NCBI GenBank assembly: GCA_005880795.1
Contig: VBGP01000009.1
Span: 1 to 64,000 of the forward strand
Length of the DNA: 64,000 nt
Direction: 5' to 3'
From: Chloroflexota bacterium
GTDB lineage: Bacteria; Chloroflexota; Dormibacteria; Dormibacterales; Dormibacteraceae
Below, in pieces: positions 20,277-28,868 of this stretch (position 1 is the stretch's first letter; every line of letters starts with the position of its first letter). The notes under the pieces were generated by a model, which was given only the letters and a program-made list of their open reading frames with translations, was not told where the DNA came from and ran no database searches. Made by a program: the position numbers and the translations under genes.

Positions 20277-20804
20277 TTACTCCGTCTCCTTCTTGGCCCG
20301 GCGCCGCGTGGGTTTCTTCGGTTCATCCGATTGAGCCTCATCAACGTCGGCCGGCTCGGCCGCCTCGGCCTTCGCTTTGGGCGCCGCTTTCTTCTTTGGC
20401 TCCGCCTTGGCCCGACCCCTCTTCGGCTTTGCGGTCTCCTTGACCTCTTCCTCTTCTTCTGTAGCCAGGCCCACGCCCCCCACCGCGATGATCTCGAGTG
20501 CGGTCAGGTGTGCGCGCCCACCATGGTGGACCCTCACGCGCTTCTTCGACTTGTAGCGGAGGCTCTCTATCCGCGGCCCTCGCCGGTGCGCAAGCACCTT
20601 CGCATCCACGTCCAGGTCACCAACCTGCTGCCCTACCTTGAGGTCATCGCCGTTGCTGAAGAGCAGGACACGGCCGAGCTTGACCGACGAACCGAGTTCC
20701 GCCGCGAGGCGGTCGACCAGGATGCGATCGCCGGGCACGACGCGGTACTGCTTGCCGCCGCTGACAACGACAGCCGACGGTCCCAGGGGTCGCCGCGAAG
20801 TCAC
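20277..20804 (-). CDS. rplU: 50S ribosomal protein L21 with long charged C-terminal tail
   Basis: About 175 residues. The L21 core (AVVVSGGKQYRVVPGDRILVDRL to LTALEIIAV) occupies about 100 residues. It is followed by ~70 residues of Glu/Lys/Ala/Pro-rich, probably disordered tail (runs of E, then KKKAAPKAKAEAAEPA and RRRAKKE). I place the start at GTG 20804, where the sequence GTG ACT TCG and its upstream AGAGG match the start region of mrdA; the frame is open to 20873. Both start codons lie in the same hairpin. Confidence 0.92.
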   Translation of the reverse strand: MTSRRPLGPSAVVVSGGKQYRVVPGDRILVDRLAAELGSSVKLGRVLLFSNGDDLKVGQQVGDLDVDAKVLAHRRGPRIESLRYKSKKRVRVHHGGRAHLTALEIIAVGGVGLATEEEEEVKETAKPKRGRAKAEPKKKAAPKAKAEAAEPADVDEAQSDEPKKPTRRRAKKETE

Positions 20805-20824
20805 GGCTTCAGCCTCTGACTTCG
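20796..20824 (-). promoter_or_regulatory. Start-codon hairpin of rplU
   Basis: CGAAGTCA (minus strand 20824-20817) pairs perfectly with TGACTTCG (20803-20796), with an inner GGC/GCC pairing. The AGAGG ribosome site and the GTG start of rplU lie inside the stem-loop. A nearly identical structure is at the start of mrdA (23811-23838). Confidence 0.6.
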
Positions 20825-20841
20825 TGGGGTGTAGAGAACTA

Positions 20842-21942
20842 TCAGGCTTGGGCACGGCGAGTGATTGTACCAAGAGAAGGGAGCCTCTCTTGATGGGCCA
20901 CCCTCCGCCGCCGCAGCATCACCGATTGGACGAGCCCCAACGCCGCAAAGGTGGTAATCGTCGCCGAGCCGCCGTATGAGATCAGGGGCAGCGGGATGCC
21001 GGCGATCGGAAGCAGGCCGATGTTCATGCCGACGTTCTCGACCACCTGCACTAAAACCACACAGAACGTTCCGCCTGCGAGCAGCTCGCCGAAGCGATCA
21101 GAGGCCACCGTCGCCGTTCGCAGCAACCGAACCAGGAGCACCCCGACGAGGGTCAGCAAGACGAGGCTGCCGAGCAGTCCGAACTCCTCTGCGAACGTCG
21201 CGAAAACGAAGTCGGTGGCCCGCTCGGGAACAAAACCCAGCTGGCCCTGCAGCCCGTGCAGCCACCCGCGGCCGAACAGCCCCCCGGAACCAACCGCGAT
21301 CCGGGCCTGCAGCAGGCTGTAGCCGGCGCCGAGTGGATCCTGGGCTGGGTCGAGAAAGATCTCGAGGCGGCGCCTCTGGTAGCCATATAGAAGATGAGGC
21401 AGGAGGGGCACCGCGGTGATCGCAACCACGACGACGGATGCCAGCTGGACCGGCCGAGCCCCAGCCAGGAAAAGGATGCCGAGCGCCACCGCAAGGAGCA
21501 CGAGGGTGGTGCCCAGGTCGGGCTGAGAGATGACCAGCGCCGCGGGCGCCGCCACCATGCCGAGGGCCCCACCGAAAGTGCGCCACGACACGCGCTCCTG
21601 GCGCGAGAGGTAGGCCGCGAGAACGACGACCAGCAGGAGCTTGGAAAGCTCGGACGGCTCGAGCGGGAACCCTGCCACCGCAAGCCAGCGTCGAGCCCCC
21701 AGCGCGGAATGGCCGACGAGGCGCACCGCCACCAGCAGCAAGAGCATTCCTCCATACAGTGCGGGAGCAATCGGGCGCAGCCGGCGATAGTCAAACAGCG
21801 CGGCGGCGACGTATACCGAGGCGCCGAGCAGCACCCAGATGACCTGCCGGACCCAATCCGCGCGCGCGCTGAACACCGTCATCACGCCGAGCGTCGCGAG
21901 CATGAACGCAACCAGCGGCTGCAAGCGGTCAAGCCGAGACAT
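20842..21942 (-). CDS. rodA: Rod-shape determining SEDS glycosyltransferase RodA
   Basis: About 366 residues from ATG 21942, with roughly ten membrane helices. SEDS motifs visible are LEPSELSKLLLVVVLAAYL, SQPDLGTTLVLL, GSGGLFGRGW, PERATDFVFATFAEEFG and GIPLPLISYGGSATI. RodA polymerises lipid II for cell elongation together with PBP2. The start overlaps the mrdA stop (TGATG); the frame extends upstream of 21942 only as a shadow of mrdA. Confidence 0.94.
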   Translation of the reverse strand: MSRLDRLQPLVAFMLATLGVMTVFSARADWVRQVIWVLLGASVYVAAALFDYRRLRPIAPALYGGMLLLLVAVRLVGHSALGARRWLAVAGFPLEPSELSKLLLVVVLAAYLSRQERVSWRTFGGALGMVAAPAALVISQPDLGTTLVLLAVALGILFLAGARPVQLASVVVVAITAVPLLPHLLYGYQRRRLEIFLDPAQDPLGAGYSLLQARIAVGSGGLFGRGWLHGLQGQLGFVPERATDFVFATFAEEFGLLGSLVLLTLVGVLLVRLLRTATVASDRFGELLAGGTFCVVLVQVVENVGMNIGLLPIAGIPLPLISYGGSATITTFAALGLVQSVMLRRRRVAHQERLPSLGTITRRAQA

Positions 21943-23819
21943 CAGGCGCGGATCGAGCCCAGGTTGCTGCGGTAGAACTTCATGATGTCGACGCCGATCG
22001 GCGCTGCCTCGACCTCCGACAGCTCGCCGCGCTCGACGAAGACCGACAGGGCGATCTCGGGCTGCGCGTACGGCGCGAAGAAAACAAACCACGCATGGGT
22101 CGGAAGGTCCAGGCCGCTGCCACCCCACTGCGCCGTTCCGGTCTTGCCGCCGCCGTCCGCCGGCACGCCGGCGGCGCGGAACCAGTAGTTCATGTTGTAA
22201 GGACGATTGATCTCTTCGCGCATGCCCTCACGCACGGCCTGAATGTTGTCCGCGGAAGCCGGCACCGTGCCCGTCACCTCGGTCTGCTGCCGGCTCATGA
22301 GCTGTCCGGCCGGATCCCGCACGAAGTGCACCAGGGTGGGGCGCAGCACACGGCCGCCGTTGGCCACCGCCGCGACGTAGACCGCCTGGTTGAGAGGTGT
22401 CGTGAGCAGGTACGACTGGCCGATCCCGAACGTGATCGTGTCGCCCTCCGTCCAGCGGCACGCATCCGAGTTGAGGTCGGGCACGCCGCATTCGAGCTGC
22501 TTCCAGATCCGGTCCGGCACGAGCCCGGGCATGACGCCCGGCATCTCGATTCCCTTCGCCTGGCCGAAACCAAAGGCGCGGGCGTAGCGCGCAAGCGTGA
22601 CGTCGCCGACCATCGAGGCGACCTGGTAAAAGAACGTGTCGCACGAGGTCGCAAGCGCTTTGGCCACGTTCATCCATCCGAGGCTGTAGCTCGCCCAGTT
22701 GTGATAGATCCAGCCGTTGACGTTGATATAGGGCGGGCAGCTCAGCAGCGTCTGGGCGGTGATCTTGCCCTCCTGCAAGCCCGCCGTCGCGGTCACCATC
22801 TTGAAGGTCGATCCTGGTGCGTACTGCCCCGCGATCGCGCGGTTCAAGAGCGGCTTTTCAGGGTCCTTCAACAGCCGGTCGTAGTCGGCTCGCGAGATGC
22901 CGTGCGTGAACAGGTTGGTGTCATAGCCCGGCAGGCTGACCATGGCGAGGACCTCGCCCGAGCTCGGATCGATGACCACTGATGCCCCGGCCAGCTTGTT
23001 GTCGCGCGTGAGTCCCGCGGCGAGCGACACCGCGGTGGCCTTCTGCAGACCGGCGTCGAGGCTCAAGTACACGGCGTCGCCCGCGACAGGAGCCCGCGCG
23101 GCGAGGACCTTTACCACCTGCCCCCTTGCGTCGACCTCGACGTCGGCCCACCCGTCCATTCCGCGCAGCAGCGACTCGAGCCCAGCCTCCACGCCGACCT
23201 TGCCGACCATCTCGTCGGGCTGGTAGCCGACCGCTTTGAGCTGCCTGATTTGCAAGCCATCGATGGGTCCCACGTAGCCGAGGACGTGGCCGAAGACCAT
23301 CGGGTCGACATAAGTCCTGACCGAGCGTTGGGTGATCGAGGCTCCGGGCAGGTCAGGGAGCCGTTCGCTGACGGCGAGCTCATCCGCCTGCGCGAGGTTG
23401 GCTTTCACGGTCACCGGAGCAAACAGATCGGGAGCCGCCAGCAGCTCCGTCGCGAGCGTGCCTTCGGGGACTCCGGACAGATGCGCAAGCTCGATGAGCT
23501 CCTTGGTGCGGTCACGCGCATCCGAAGGAAGTCCGGCGGGTACGACTGCGATACTCCAAACCGGGCTGTTCTGGACCAGCGCCGCTCCGTGGCGGTCGTA
23601 GATGATGCCGCGGTCCGCCTCCAGCACCACATGGCGGACGGAGTTCGCCAGCGCCAGCGCCGCGAGGTGCGTCCCGTCCGTCACCTGAAGCTGAGCTAGC
23701 TTGACCGCGAGGACACCGATGACGAGGATCGCGGTCGCCGCGGCCGCGGCGACCCGAAGCGACCACCGCGGCTTCGGCGCCACACCTCCGAGTGCTATCG
23801 GGGGCTCCTGCGAAGTCAC
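21942..23819 (-). CDS. mrdA: Penicillin-binding protein 2 (elongasome transpeptidase)
   Basis: 625 residues. There is one N-terminal membrane helix (about 22-45), then a PBP dimerisation domain and a transpeptidase domain. The catalytic serine is Ser337 in PGSTFKM, with the second motif SCD in ATSCDTFFYQ and the third KTGTAQ. It cross-links peptidoglycan made by RodA. The start is GTG 23819, inside a hairpin shared with the rplU start region. The gene is next to mreD and overlaps rodA. Confidence 0.95.
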   Translation of the reverse strand: MTSQEPPIALGGVAPKPRWSLRVAAAAATAILVIGVLAVKLAQLQVTDGTHLAALALANSVRHVVLEADRGIIYDRHGAALVQNSPVWSIAVVPAGLPSDARDRTKELIELAHLSGVPEGTLATELLAAPDLFAPVTVKANLAQADELAVSERLPDLPGASITQRSVRTYVDPMVFGHVLGYVGPIDGLQIRQLKAVGYQPDEMVGKVGVEAGLESLLRGMDGWADVEVDARGQVVKVLAARAPVAGDAVYLSLDAGLQKATAVSLAAGLTRDNKLAGASVVIDPSSGEVLAMVSLPGYDTNLFTHGISRADYDRLLKDPEKPLLNRAIAGQYAPGSTFKMVTATAGLQEGKITAQTLLSCPPYINVNGWIYHNWASYSLGWMNVAKALATSCDTFFYQVASMVGDVTLARYARAFGFGQAKGIEMPGVMPGLVPDRIWKQLECGVPDLNSDACRWTEGDTITFGIGQSYLLTTPLNQAVYVAAVANGGRVLRPTLVHFVRDPAGQLMSRQQTEVTGTVPASADNIQAVREGMREEINRPYNMNYWFRAAGVPADGGGKTGTAQWGGSGLDLPTHAWFVFFAPYAQPEIALSVFVERGELSEVEAAPIGVDIMKFYRSNLGSIRA

Positions 23820-23838
23820 GGCAACGCCTCTGACTTCG
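23811..23838 (-). promoter_or_regulatory. Start-codon hairpin of mrdA
   Basis: CGAAGTCA (23838-23831) and TGACTTCG (23818-23811) form an 8-bp stem, with a further GGC/GCC pair inside; AGAGG and the GTG start of mrdA are contained in it. About 26 of 29 positions match the rplU hairpin at 20796-20824, with differences only in the loop. Confidence 0.6.
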
Positions 23839-23850
23839 TGGTGATCTCGA

Positions 23851-24351
23851 TCAACTGGGTTGGGGCGCGGAGTGCGTCAGCGCCTGCAACCTCCTCAACA
23901 GCTCCATCGCAAACGGCATGAGCACCGCGTTGTAAGCAGCCGCGGCCAGGGTCAGCTGGAGGGCGACGCCGGCTTCAGGCGCCGGCTGGCCCAGCAGGCC
24001 CGCTGTGAGCACGAGCACCGCCGAGTAGAGAACGGTGCTGCCGGCCGCGGTCAGGGCGATGTGGACGGGGCTCGCGTGCTCGAGGTTGCGAGTCCAGAAT
24101 CCGATCAGGTAGGCGCCGGCCAGAAGCGCAAGCGCGTGGGGCCCGACGGCGCCTGACGAGGTCAGATCGAGCAGGACGCCGCCGATGCATGCCCAGATCA
24201 TTCCCGCCCGCGCCCCCAGGGTCCATGTCACGCCGACCACCACGAGCAGCACGAGATTGGGGAAGGCACCGCCGACCTCGAACTTTGGCGCCCACGTGAC
24301 CTGCGCCAGCGCCGCGGCTGCGATGAGCGGGGCGCCCGCGGCCCTTCTCAC
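23851..24351 (-). CDS. mreD: Rod shape-determining protein MreD
   Basis: About 166 residues and five membrane helices (for example NLVLLVVVGVTWTLGARAGMIWACIGGVLLDLTSSGAVGPHAL). The position between mreC and mrdA supports MreD, a poorly conserved elongasome membrane subunit. GTG 24351 overlaps the mreC stop (GTGA); the upstream frame is a shadow of mreC. Confidence 0.85.
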   Translation of the reverse strand: MRRAAGAPLIAAAALAQVTWAPKFEVGGAFPNLVLLVVVGVTWTLGARAGMIWACIGGVLLDLTSSGAVGPHALALLAGAYLIGFWTRNLEHASPVHIALTAAGSTVLYSAVLVLTAGLLGQPAPEAGVALQLTLAAAAYNAVLMPFAMELLRRLQALTHSAPQPS

Positions 24352-25166
24352 GACGGCAGGAAGTCCGTTATTACCAGCACGAAGCTGATCGAGGTCGGGT
24401 CGTTGACCCAGGCCACCTGCGCGTGGTCGGTCGTGGCCGAATCGCGGCGCGTCACGCTCGCGATCTCGCCGACGACCAGGCCGCGCGGATAGCCGCCGCC
24501 TACCCCGCTGGTCAATGCCCACTCGCCGTTGGAGGCGGTCACGCCGAGGCCGTGCTGGACCTCCAGCTGCAGCGCGTTTGCACCGCCCGACACCGTGCCC
24601 TGGAGCGCTGAGGTCGAGAGGTAGACGTTGACCCGGCTCTGCGGGTCGGCCAGAGTCTGGACGTTCGCGGAGTGCGGACCGGCCTCACGCACGCGGCCCA
24701 GCAAGCCGGCGCCAGTGACCACCACCATGCCCGCCCGCACACCGTCTGCTGTGCCGCGGTCGATCTCGATGGTCCGGCTGAACCCGTCTGGACCGAGTCC
24801 GATCACCTGCGCAGCCACCATCCGATGGCCGGACGCCTTCTCGAATTTGAGCGCGGCCTTCAGGTCTGCGTTCTCCTTGGCAGCGGCGTTCAGCTCCACA
24901 ATCTGGCGGCGCAGTGCCTCGTCCGCGTTGCGGAGCCGGACATTCTCAGCGCGCAGCGCTGAGACGTCACCGAAGACCGCCGTAACCCGATCGACCTGCG
25001 CCGCGAGTGATGTCATGGCTTCCTCCGCCGGCGCGAACGCGCTCCGCGCCGCCCCACGCGCACCCGCCGCCCACGGTTGCTGGCTCAGCATCGCAAGCAG
25101 GAGCATCGCCGCACCCAACGCCAGGAAGAGCCCGGTCGATCGGGACGGGCTCTTCGCGTTGTACAT
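24348..25166 (-). CDS. mreC: Rod shape-determining protein MreC
   Basis: About 272 residues from ATG 25166. There is an N-terminal membrane helix (GLFLALGAAMLLLAMLSQQ), a coiled coil (about 65-110, ENVRLRNADEALRRQIVELNAAAKENADLKAAL) and the beta-rich MreC domain (GFSRTIEIDRGTADGVRAGMVVV). MreC links the cytoplasmic MreB filament system to PBP2/RodA. An upstream in-frame extension to 25256 reads through the inverted-repeat region and is unlikely to be translated. Confidence 0.93.
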   Translation of the reverse strand: MYNAKSPSRSTGLFLALGAAMLLLAMLSQQPWAAGARGAARSAFAPAEEAMTSLAAQVDRVTAVFGDVSALRAENVRLRNADEALRRQIVELNAAAKENADLKAALKFEKASGHRMVAAQVIGLGPDGFSRTIEIDRGTADGVRAGMVVVTGAGLLGRVREAGPHSANVQTLADPQSRVNVYLSTSALQGTVSGGANALQLEVQHGLGVTASNGEWALTSGVGGGYPRGLVVGEIASVTRRDSATTDHAQVAWVNDPTSISFVLVITDFLPS

Positions 25167-25170
25167 GGTT

Positions 25171-25349
25171 AGTGGTGCGGCCGGAGGGCCGGCCGAGAGA
25201 TCCGGCCTCCAGGCGGCCCAGATGCTAGGCGCCGACGAGCACCGGAGCGAGCGCATCCGTCGATGCGTGAGCGAGGAGCGCAGGAGGCAACGACGCAGAT
25301 GGGCTGCATGGAGGCCGCAGATCCGGCCGGCATCTCTGGCCGCACCACT
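25171..25349. repeat. Imperfect long inverted repeat between mreB and mreC
   Basis: The left arm begins AGTGGTGCGGCC and the right arm ends in its complement (25340-25349). The arms match imperfectly over about 85 bases, including a GCCTCCAGGCGGCCCAGATG block against a CATCTGGGCTGC-like block, and a CGCATCC/CGATGCG turn in the middle. It fills the whole mreB-mreC gap. Transcribed, it would fold into a long bulged hairpin. It may be a MITE-like insertion or an mRNA processing/attenuation structure. Confidence 0.6.
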
Positions 25350-26407
25350 TAGTAGCGCAAGGCCCTCGCGCGGCGGGTGCCGAGAAGGACGCGGTTCAGG
25401 GTGTCGATGTCCTCGAGCACGATGCCGGTACCGCGCACGACGCAGGTCAGCGGATCGTCCGCGATCCGCACCGGCATGAGCGTCTCATGCGCGAACAGCT
25501 GATCCAGCCCGGCGAGAAGCGCGCCGCCGCCGCACACGACGACTCCGCGCTCGATGATGTCCTCGACCAGCTCCGGCGGGGTTGCATCGAGAGTCGCCTT
25601 CACGGCGCGAACGATGTCGATCAAGACCCCCGACAGCGCTTCGCGGACGTGGGCGCTCGACATCTCGACCGTTTTCGGCAGCCCAGTGATGAGGTCGCGC
25701 CCGCGCACGAGGAATGAACGCTCCCGCGGCATTGGGAAGGCCGAGCCCATGGCGATCTTGATGTCCTCGGCGGTTCGCTCGCCGATCAGCAGACCCATGG
25801 TGCGCCGGACGTACTGCACGATGGCGTCATCCATCTCGTCGCCGCCGACGCGCACCGACGTCGCCGCGACGACGCCGCCGAGCGAGATGACGGCCACCTC
25901 GGTGGTGCCGCCACCGATGTCCACGATCATCGATCCGCCGGCGGCCTGGATCGGAAGGCCTGCGCCGATCGCGGCAGCCATCGGCTCCTCGACCAGGTGA
26001 GCTTCACGCGCACCGGCCATCGTCGCGGCGTCCGTGACGGCGCGCTTCTCGACTTCGGTCACCCCCGAAGGAACTCCGAGCACTACGCGGGGGTGGCTCA
26101 CGTGCCAGGCGCGGTTGTGTGCGCGCGCGATGAAGTGTCGAATCATCTGCTCGGTGCGCTCGAAGTCCGCGATCACGCCGTCACGCAGCGGACGCATCGC
26201 CACGATGTCGGCGGGCGTGCGACCGAGCATTCGCCTGGCTTCAGTCCCGACAGCCAGCACCTGGCCGGTCCGCTTGCTCACCGCAACAACCGATGGCTCG
26301 TTGACGACGATGCCGCGCCCGCGGACGTGCACCAGCGTGTTGGCGGTCCCGAGGTCGATGCCCACGTCGGCCGACCAGATCCCCAACACGGAGGTCAGTA
26401 GGTTCAA
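25349..26407 (-). CDS. mreB: Actin-like cell-shape protein MreB
   Basis: About 352 residues. The phosphate-binding loops of the actin fold are clear: VGIDLGTANTLVHVRGRG, MIVDIGGGTTEVAVISLGG and GVVVCGGGALLAGLDQL. MreB polymers guide lateral wall synthesis. TTG 26407 is preferred, giving a normal N-terminus (LNLLTSVLGIWSADVGIDLGTANT); the frame is open to 26461. It is the first gene of the leftward mreB-mreC-mreD-mrdA-rodA cluster. Confidence 0.95.
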   Translation of the reverse strand: MNLLTSVLGIWSADVGIDLGTANTLVHVRGRGIVVNEPSVVAVSKRTGQVLAVGTEARRMLGRTPADIVAMRPLRDGVIADFERTEQMIRHFIARAHNRAWHVSHPRVVLGVPSGVTEVEKRAVTDAATMAGAREAHLVEEPMAAAIGAGLPIQAAGGSMIVDIGGGTTEVAVISLGGVVAATSVRVGGDEMDDAIVQYVRRTMGLLIGERTAEDIKIAMGSAFPMPRERSFLVRGRDLITGLPKTVEMSSAHVREALSGVLIDIVRAVKATLDATPPELVEDIIERGVVVCGGGALLAGLDQLFAHETLMPVRIADDPLTCVVRGTGIVLEDIDTLNRVLLGTRRARALRY

Positions 26408-26486
26408 GACGCGTGGAAGACGTTGGTCAAAATTTCGGTCGGGTCGCGGTGGATGATACACCGCGCGTCCACGATTTATTGACGCG

Positions 26487-27296
26487 CTATCGCATCAGGA
26501 TCGAAGTCGCGACTACGACCGCAAGCACGAGGGCGGCGTATGGCGGGACGGCCCTCACGTAAAGTCCTCGCGCGATCGCGGGGCCGCGCCGCTGCATCAG
26601 CAGCCCTGCCGCAATCACGATTGCCGCGACGAGAAAGTCAAATCCAAAGAAGCGCAGCAGCCCAATCGCATCATCCGATGACGGCGTGATGAAGAGCGTC
26701 GTGAACAGCCCGCAGTATGGGAACCACGTGAGGATTCGGCCCGCGTCAAGCCTTCGCTTGCCACGTCTCTCGCCCGCTGGCGCGAATGGCCAAAGACGGA
26801 GAAGCGGCGGCAAGCACAAGAGATAGAGAAACGCACACGCGATCTTCAAAGGAAGGAGACCTGGCACAAGTACGTTGCCGAGCACTTGCGGGCGAAGGCT
26901 TTCGGGCTGCACCGCGGGCCCAAGCACCGCGAGCAGCCAGCAGACCTGGATGAGCAGAAGAAGTCCCGGTTCGGCCACGAACTCGACGGTCAGCGCCAGC
27001 TCGGCCCATGCCGTGAAGGCCAACCCGACCGCGGCCAGCACGATGCTGCGCTCCTCGCCCGGCACAGGATTCAGCGGCGCGGCAAGCTGGACCGCCGCCA
27101 GCACCGAGCACAGCGCCACCGTGGCGACGACCGGGGTCGGGCGGCGCCGCGGCAGGACCGGCCACTCCCACTCACGCGAGCTGAAGCGCAGCCATGCGAG
27201 CTCGACGAGGGTTCCGAAGGCGACCATCGCGAGAAGCCCGGGATACAGGAGCAGCGCCACCGCGTGGGTGGCGATCGAGACGATGACCTGGATCAC
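26487..27296 (-). CDS. Multi-spanning membrane protein, NuoH/HyfC-like
   Basis: About 269 residues with seven to eight hydrophobic segments. The opening LLLYPGLLAMVAFGTLVELAWLRF and the segment ALTVEFVAEPGLLLLIQ resemble the NuoH/HycD/HyfC family, the subunit that joins the membrane and peripheral arms. The conserved charged loops of true NuoH are not well preserved, so the call rests on general pattern and on its partners. GTG 27296 overlaps the stop of the upstream gene; the larger open frame to 27704 is a shadow. It is last in a four-gene overlapping set. Confidence 0.5.
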   Translation of the reverse strand: MIQVIVSIATHAVALLLYPGLLAMVAFGTLVELAWLRFSSREWEWPVLPRRRPTPVVATVALCSVLAAVQLAAPLNPVPGEERSIVLAAVGLAFTAWAELALTVEFVAEPGLLLLIQVCWLLAVLGPAVQPESLRPQVLGNVLVPGLLPLKIACAFLYLLCLPPLLRLWPFAPAGERRGKRRLDAGRILTWFPYCGLFTTLFITPSSDDAIGLLRFFGFDFLVAAIVIAAGLLMQRRGPAIARGLYVRAVPPYAALVLAVVVATSILMR

Positions 27297-28339
27297 AGAT
27301 GGGCCGCCAGGAGGATCGGAAGCGGGTATAGGCCCGCGGCCACGTTGACGGCGAGCACCAGCGCAACGCCAACCGCTTGTCGCCCTTTGGGCAGGCCAAG
27401 GCTGCGGCCAAGCCGCAACGAGCCGGGGAGCCACAGCAGCATCCCCGCCGCCAGGACGATCGCGAGGGGCCAGAACAGCTGCGTCGCGGCACGAAGCAGG
27501 AGGAGCCGGGCCGCAAAGCCGGCAAAAGGTGCCGACCCGGCAAGCGCGGCCGCGACCACCAGGTTGACGGGGCGGCCCGTGACGACCTTTTCGTGCGGAG
27601 CGTGGAGCGCCACCAGGTAGAGAGGTAGGCGGCCGAGCACGATGCTGAACAGCATCACGATCGCGGCTCGCTGGCCGTCGGCCACGATCAGGCCAAGGCC
27701 GCACAGGACCAGGCCCCAGTCGGCGACGAATGAGTATCGCCAGGCGACCGCCTCGCTCTCAGTCAGCCAGGCCGCGGCGCCGCCCCACACCACGTTGATG
27801 AGGCCGAGCCCGATGAGCATCGCGCCGAAGGCGCCGGCAGCATCGACTGGGAGCAGGCTCTGCGCCCGCTGCACGATGACGGCCGCCAGCACAGGGCCGG
27901 CGAACGCCAGCCACACGACAGGAGAGGAGACGAGCGGCTCATCGGGGTCGATCGGATGGAGGTACGGAAGGACCCCGACCCCGGCGGCAAGACCGGCGAC
28001 GAGGCCGACGGCGGCAAACCGCTCCATGACCTCGGGACCCTGGACGCGCGCAAAGAACGCCCCCAGACCGAGCAATGTCACCGCCACCACGGGTCCTCGC
28101 AGCCGAACCGCCAGGGGCCTCTTGCCTCCGATGATGGAGTGCAGGACGCCGAGCGCCAGCAGGGCGAGCAGGGTCCCCTCAAAGGTCGGAACGGCGGCGA
28201 TCGCGGCCGCCCCTACAACTCCGACGCCGCCCTTGCCGAGCAGCTCCCGCCTGGATGCGGCGGGCGGCGAAAAGGCGACCGCGAACGCGAGAGCGGCCGC
28301 CGCCAGAATGACGAGCTCGACGGCTTCAGGCTGCAGCAA
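27293..28339 (-). CDS. Antiporter-like membrane subunit, NuoN/NuoM-like
   Basis: 348 residues and about nine or ten hydrophobic segments. The region LAGSAPFAGFAARLLLLRAATQLFWPLAIVLAAGMLLWLPGSLRL has the layout of the NuoN/NuoM C-terminal half (small-residue loop, then G-F-x-x-K/R-L helix). The protein is shorter than ordinary NuoN (about 480), so it may lack several helices. Start is TTG 28339, with a 14-nt overlap with the previous gene. Confidence 0.55.
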   Translation of the reverse strand: MLQPEAVELVILAAAALAFAVAFSPPAASRRELLGKGGVGVVGAAAIAAVPTFEGTLLALLALGVLHSIIGGKRPLAVRLRGPVVAVTLLGLGAFFARVQGPEVMERFAAVGLVAGLAAGVGVLPYLHPIDPDEPLVSSPVVWLAFAGPVLAAVIVQRAQSLLPVDAAGAFGAMLIGLGLINVVWGGAAAWLTESEAVAWRYSFVADWGLVLCGLGLIVADGQRAAIVMLFSIVLGRLPLYLVALHAPHEKVVTGRPVNLVVAAALAGSAPFAGFAARLLLLRAATQLFWPLAIVLAAGMLLWLPGSLRLGRSLGLPKGRQAVGVALVLAVNVAAGLYPLPILLAAHL

Positions 28340-28868
28340 CGGTCCTCGGGGAGATCCAACCGGCCAGGCCCGCGATTACGGCGGCGGCCAGGAACGGCCA
28401 CGGTGTGGGAGCGATCTGGCCAATCCCGGCGGCCAGGGCGATCGCCAGGGCCAGCAAACCAATCGCGGTGAAGAGGATGGGCGGCTCGTCCGCGCCGAGG
28501 ACTCGCGCTCCGGACAGCCCTATGACCACCATCGCCGTGAACCGCAAGGGCGCTGCCGGCCCCGTCGTCAGAGCCGCGGCGATCCACAGGGCGAGCAGGG
28601 CTGCGGCGATGCAGAGGACCAGGCGAGGGGTGGAGCCGGCCGGCATGATGTGCCAGCCCCCGCGGCCCGAGCGAAGCCGCCCCGCCGCCGCGACCACCCC
28701 ACCCAACGCAACCGATGCCGCCGCTTCAGGCCCGGCGGCGTCGAGCGCGAGCACCGCCATGCCCGCGACGCTTATGGCGGCGCCCAGCGCCAGACCTCGC
28801 CTTCCATCCGCGAGGACGACGACCGAGGCGCCCAGCCAGGCCACAAACGCGGCGACCGCGTCGACCAC
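28326..28868 (-). CDS. Small multi-spanning membrane protein of the complex I-like module
   Basis: About 180 residues with five or six hydrophobic segments and very Ala/Leu-rich composition. I do not recognise the family. By position it could stand in for HyfE or NuoJ/NuoK-type subunits. GTG 28868 overlaps the stop of the upstream antiporter-like gene (TAGTG), and the C-terminus overlaps the next gene, so the four products are probably made together. Confidence 0.55.
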   Translation of the reverse strand: MVDAVAAFVAWLGASVVVLADGRRGLALGAAISVAGMAVLALDAAGPEAAASVALGGVVAAAGRLRSGRGGWHIMPAGSTPRLVLCIAAALLALWIAAALTTGPAAPLRFTAMVVIGLSGARVLGADEPPILFTAIGLLALAIALAAGIGQIAPTPWPFLAAAVIAGLAGWISPRTVAAA

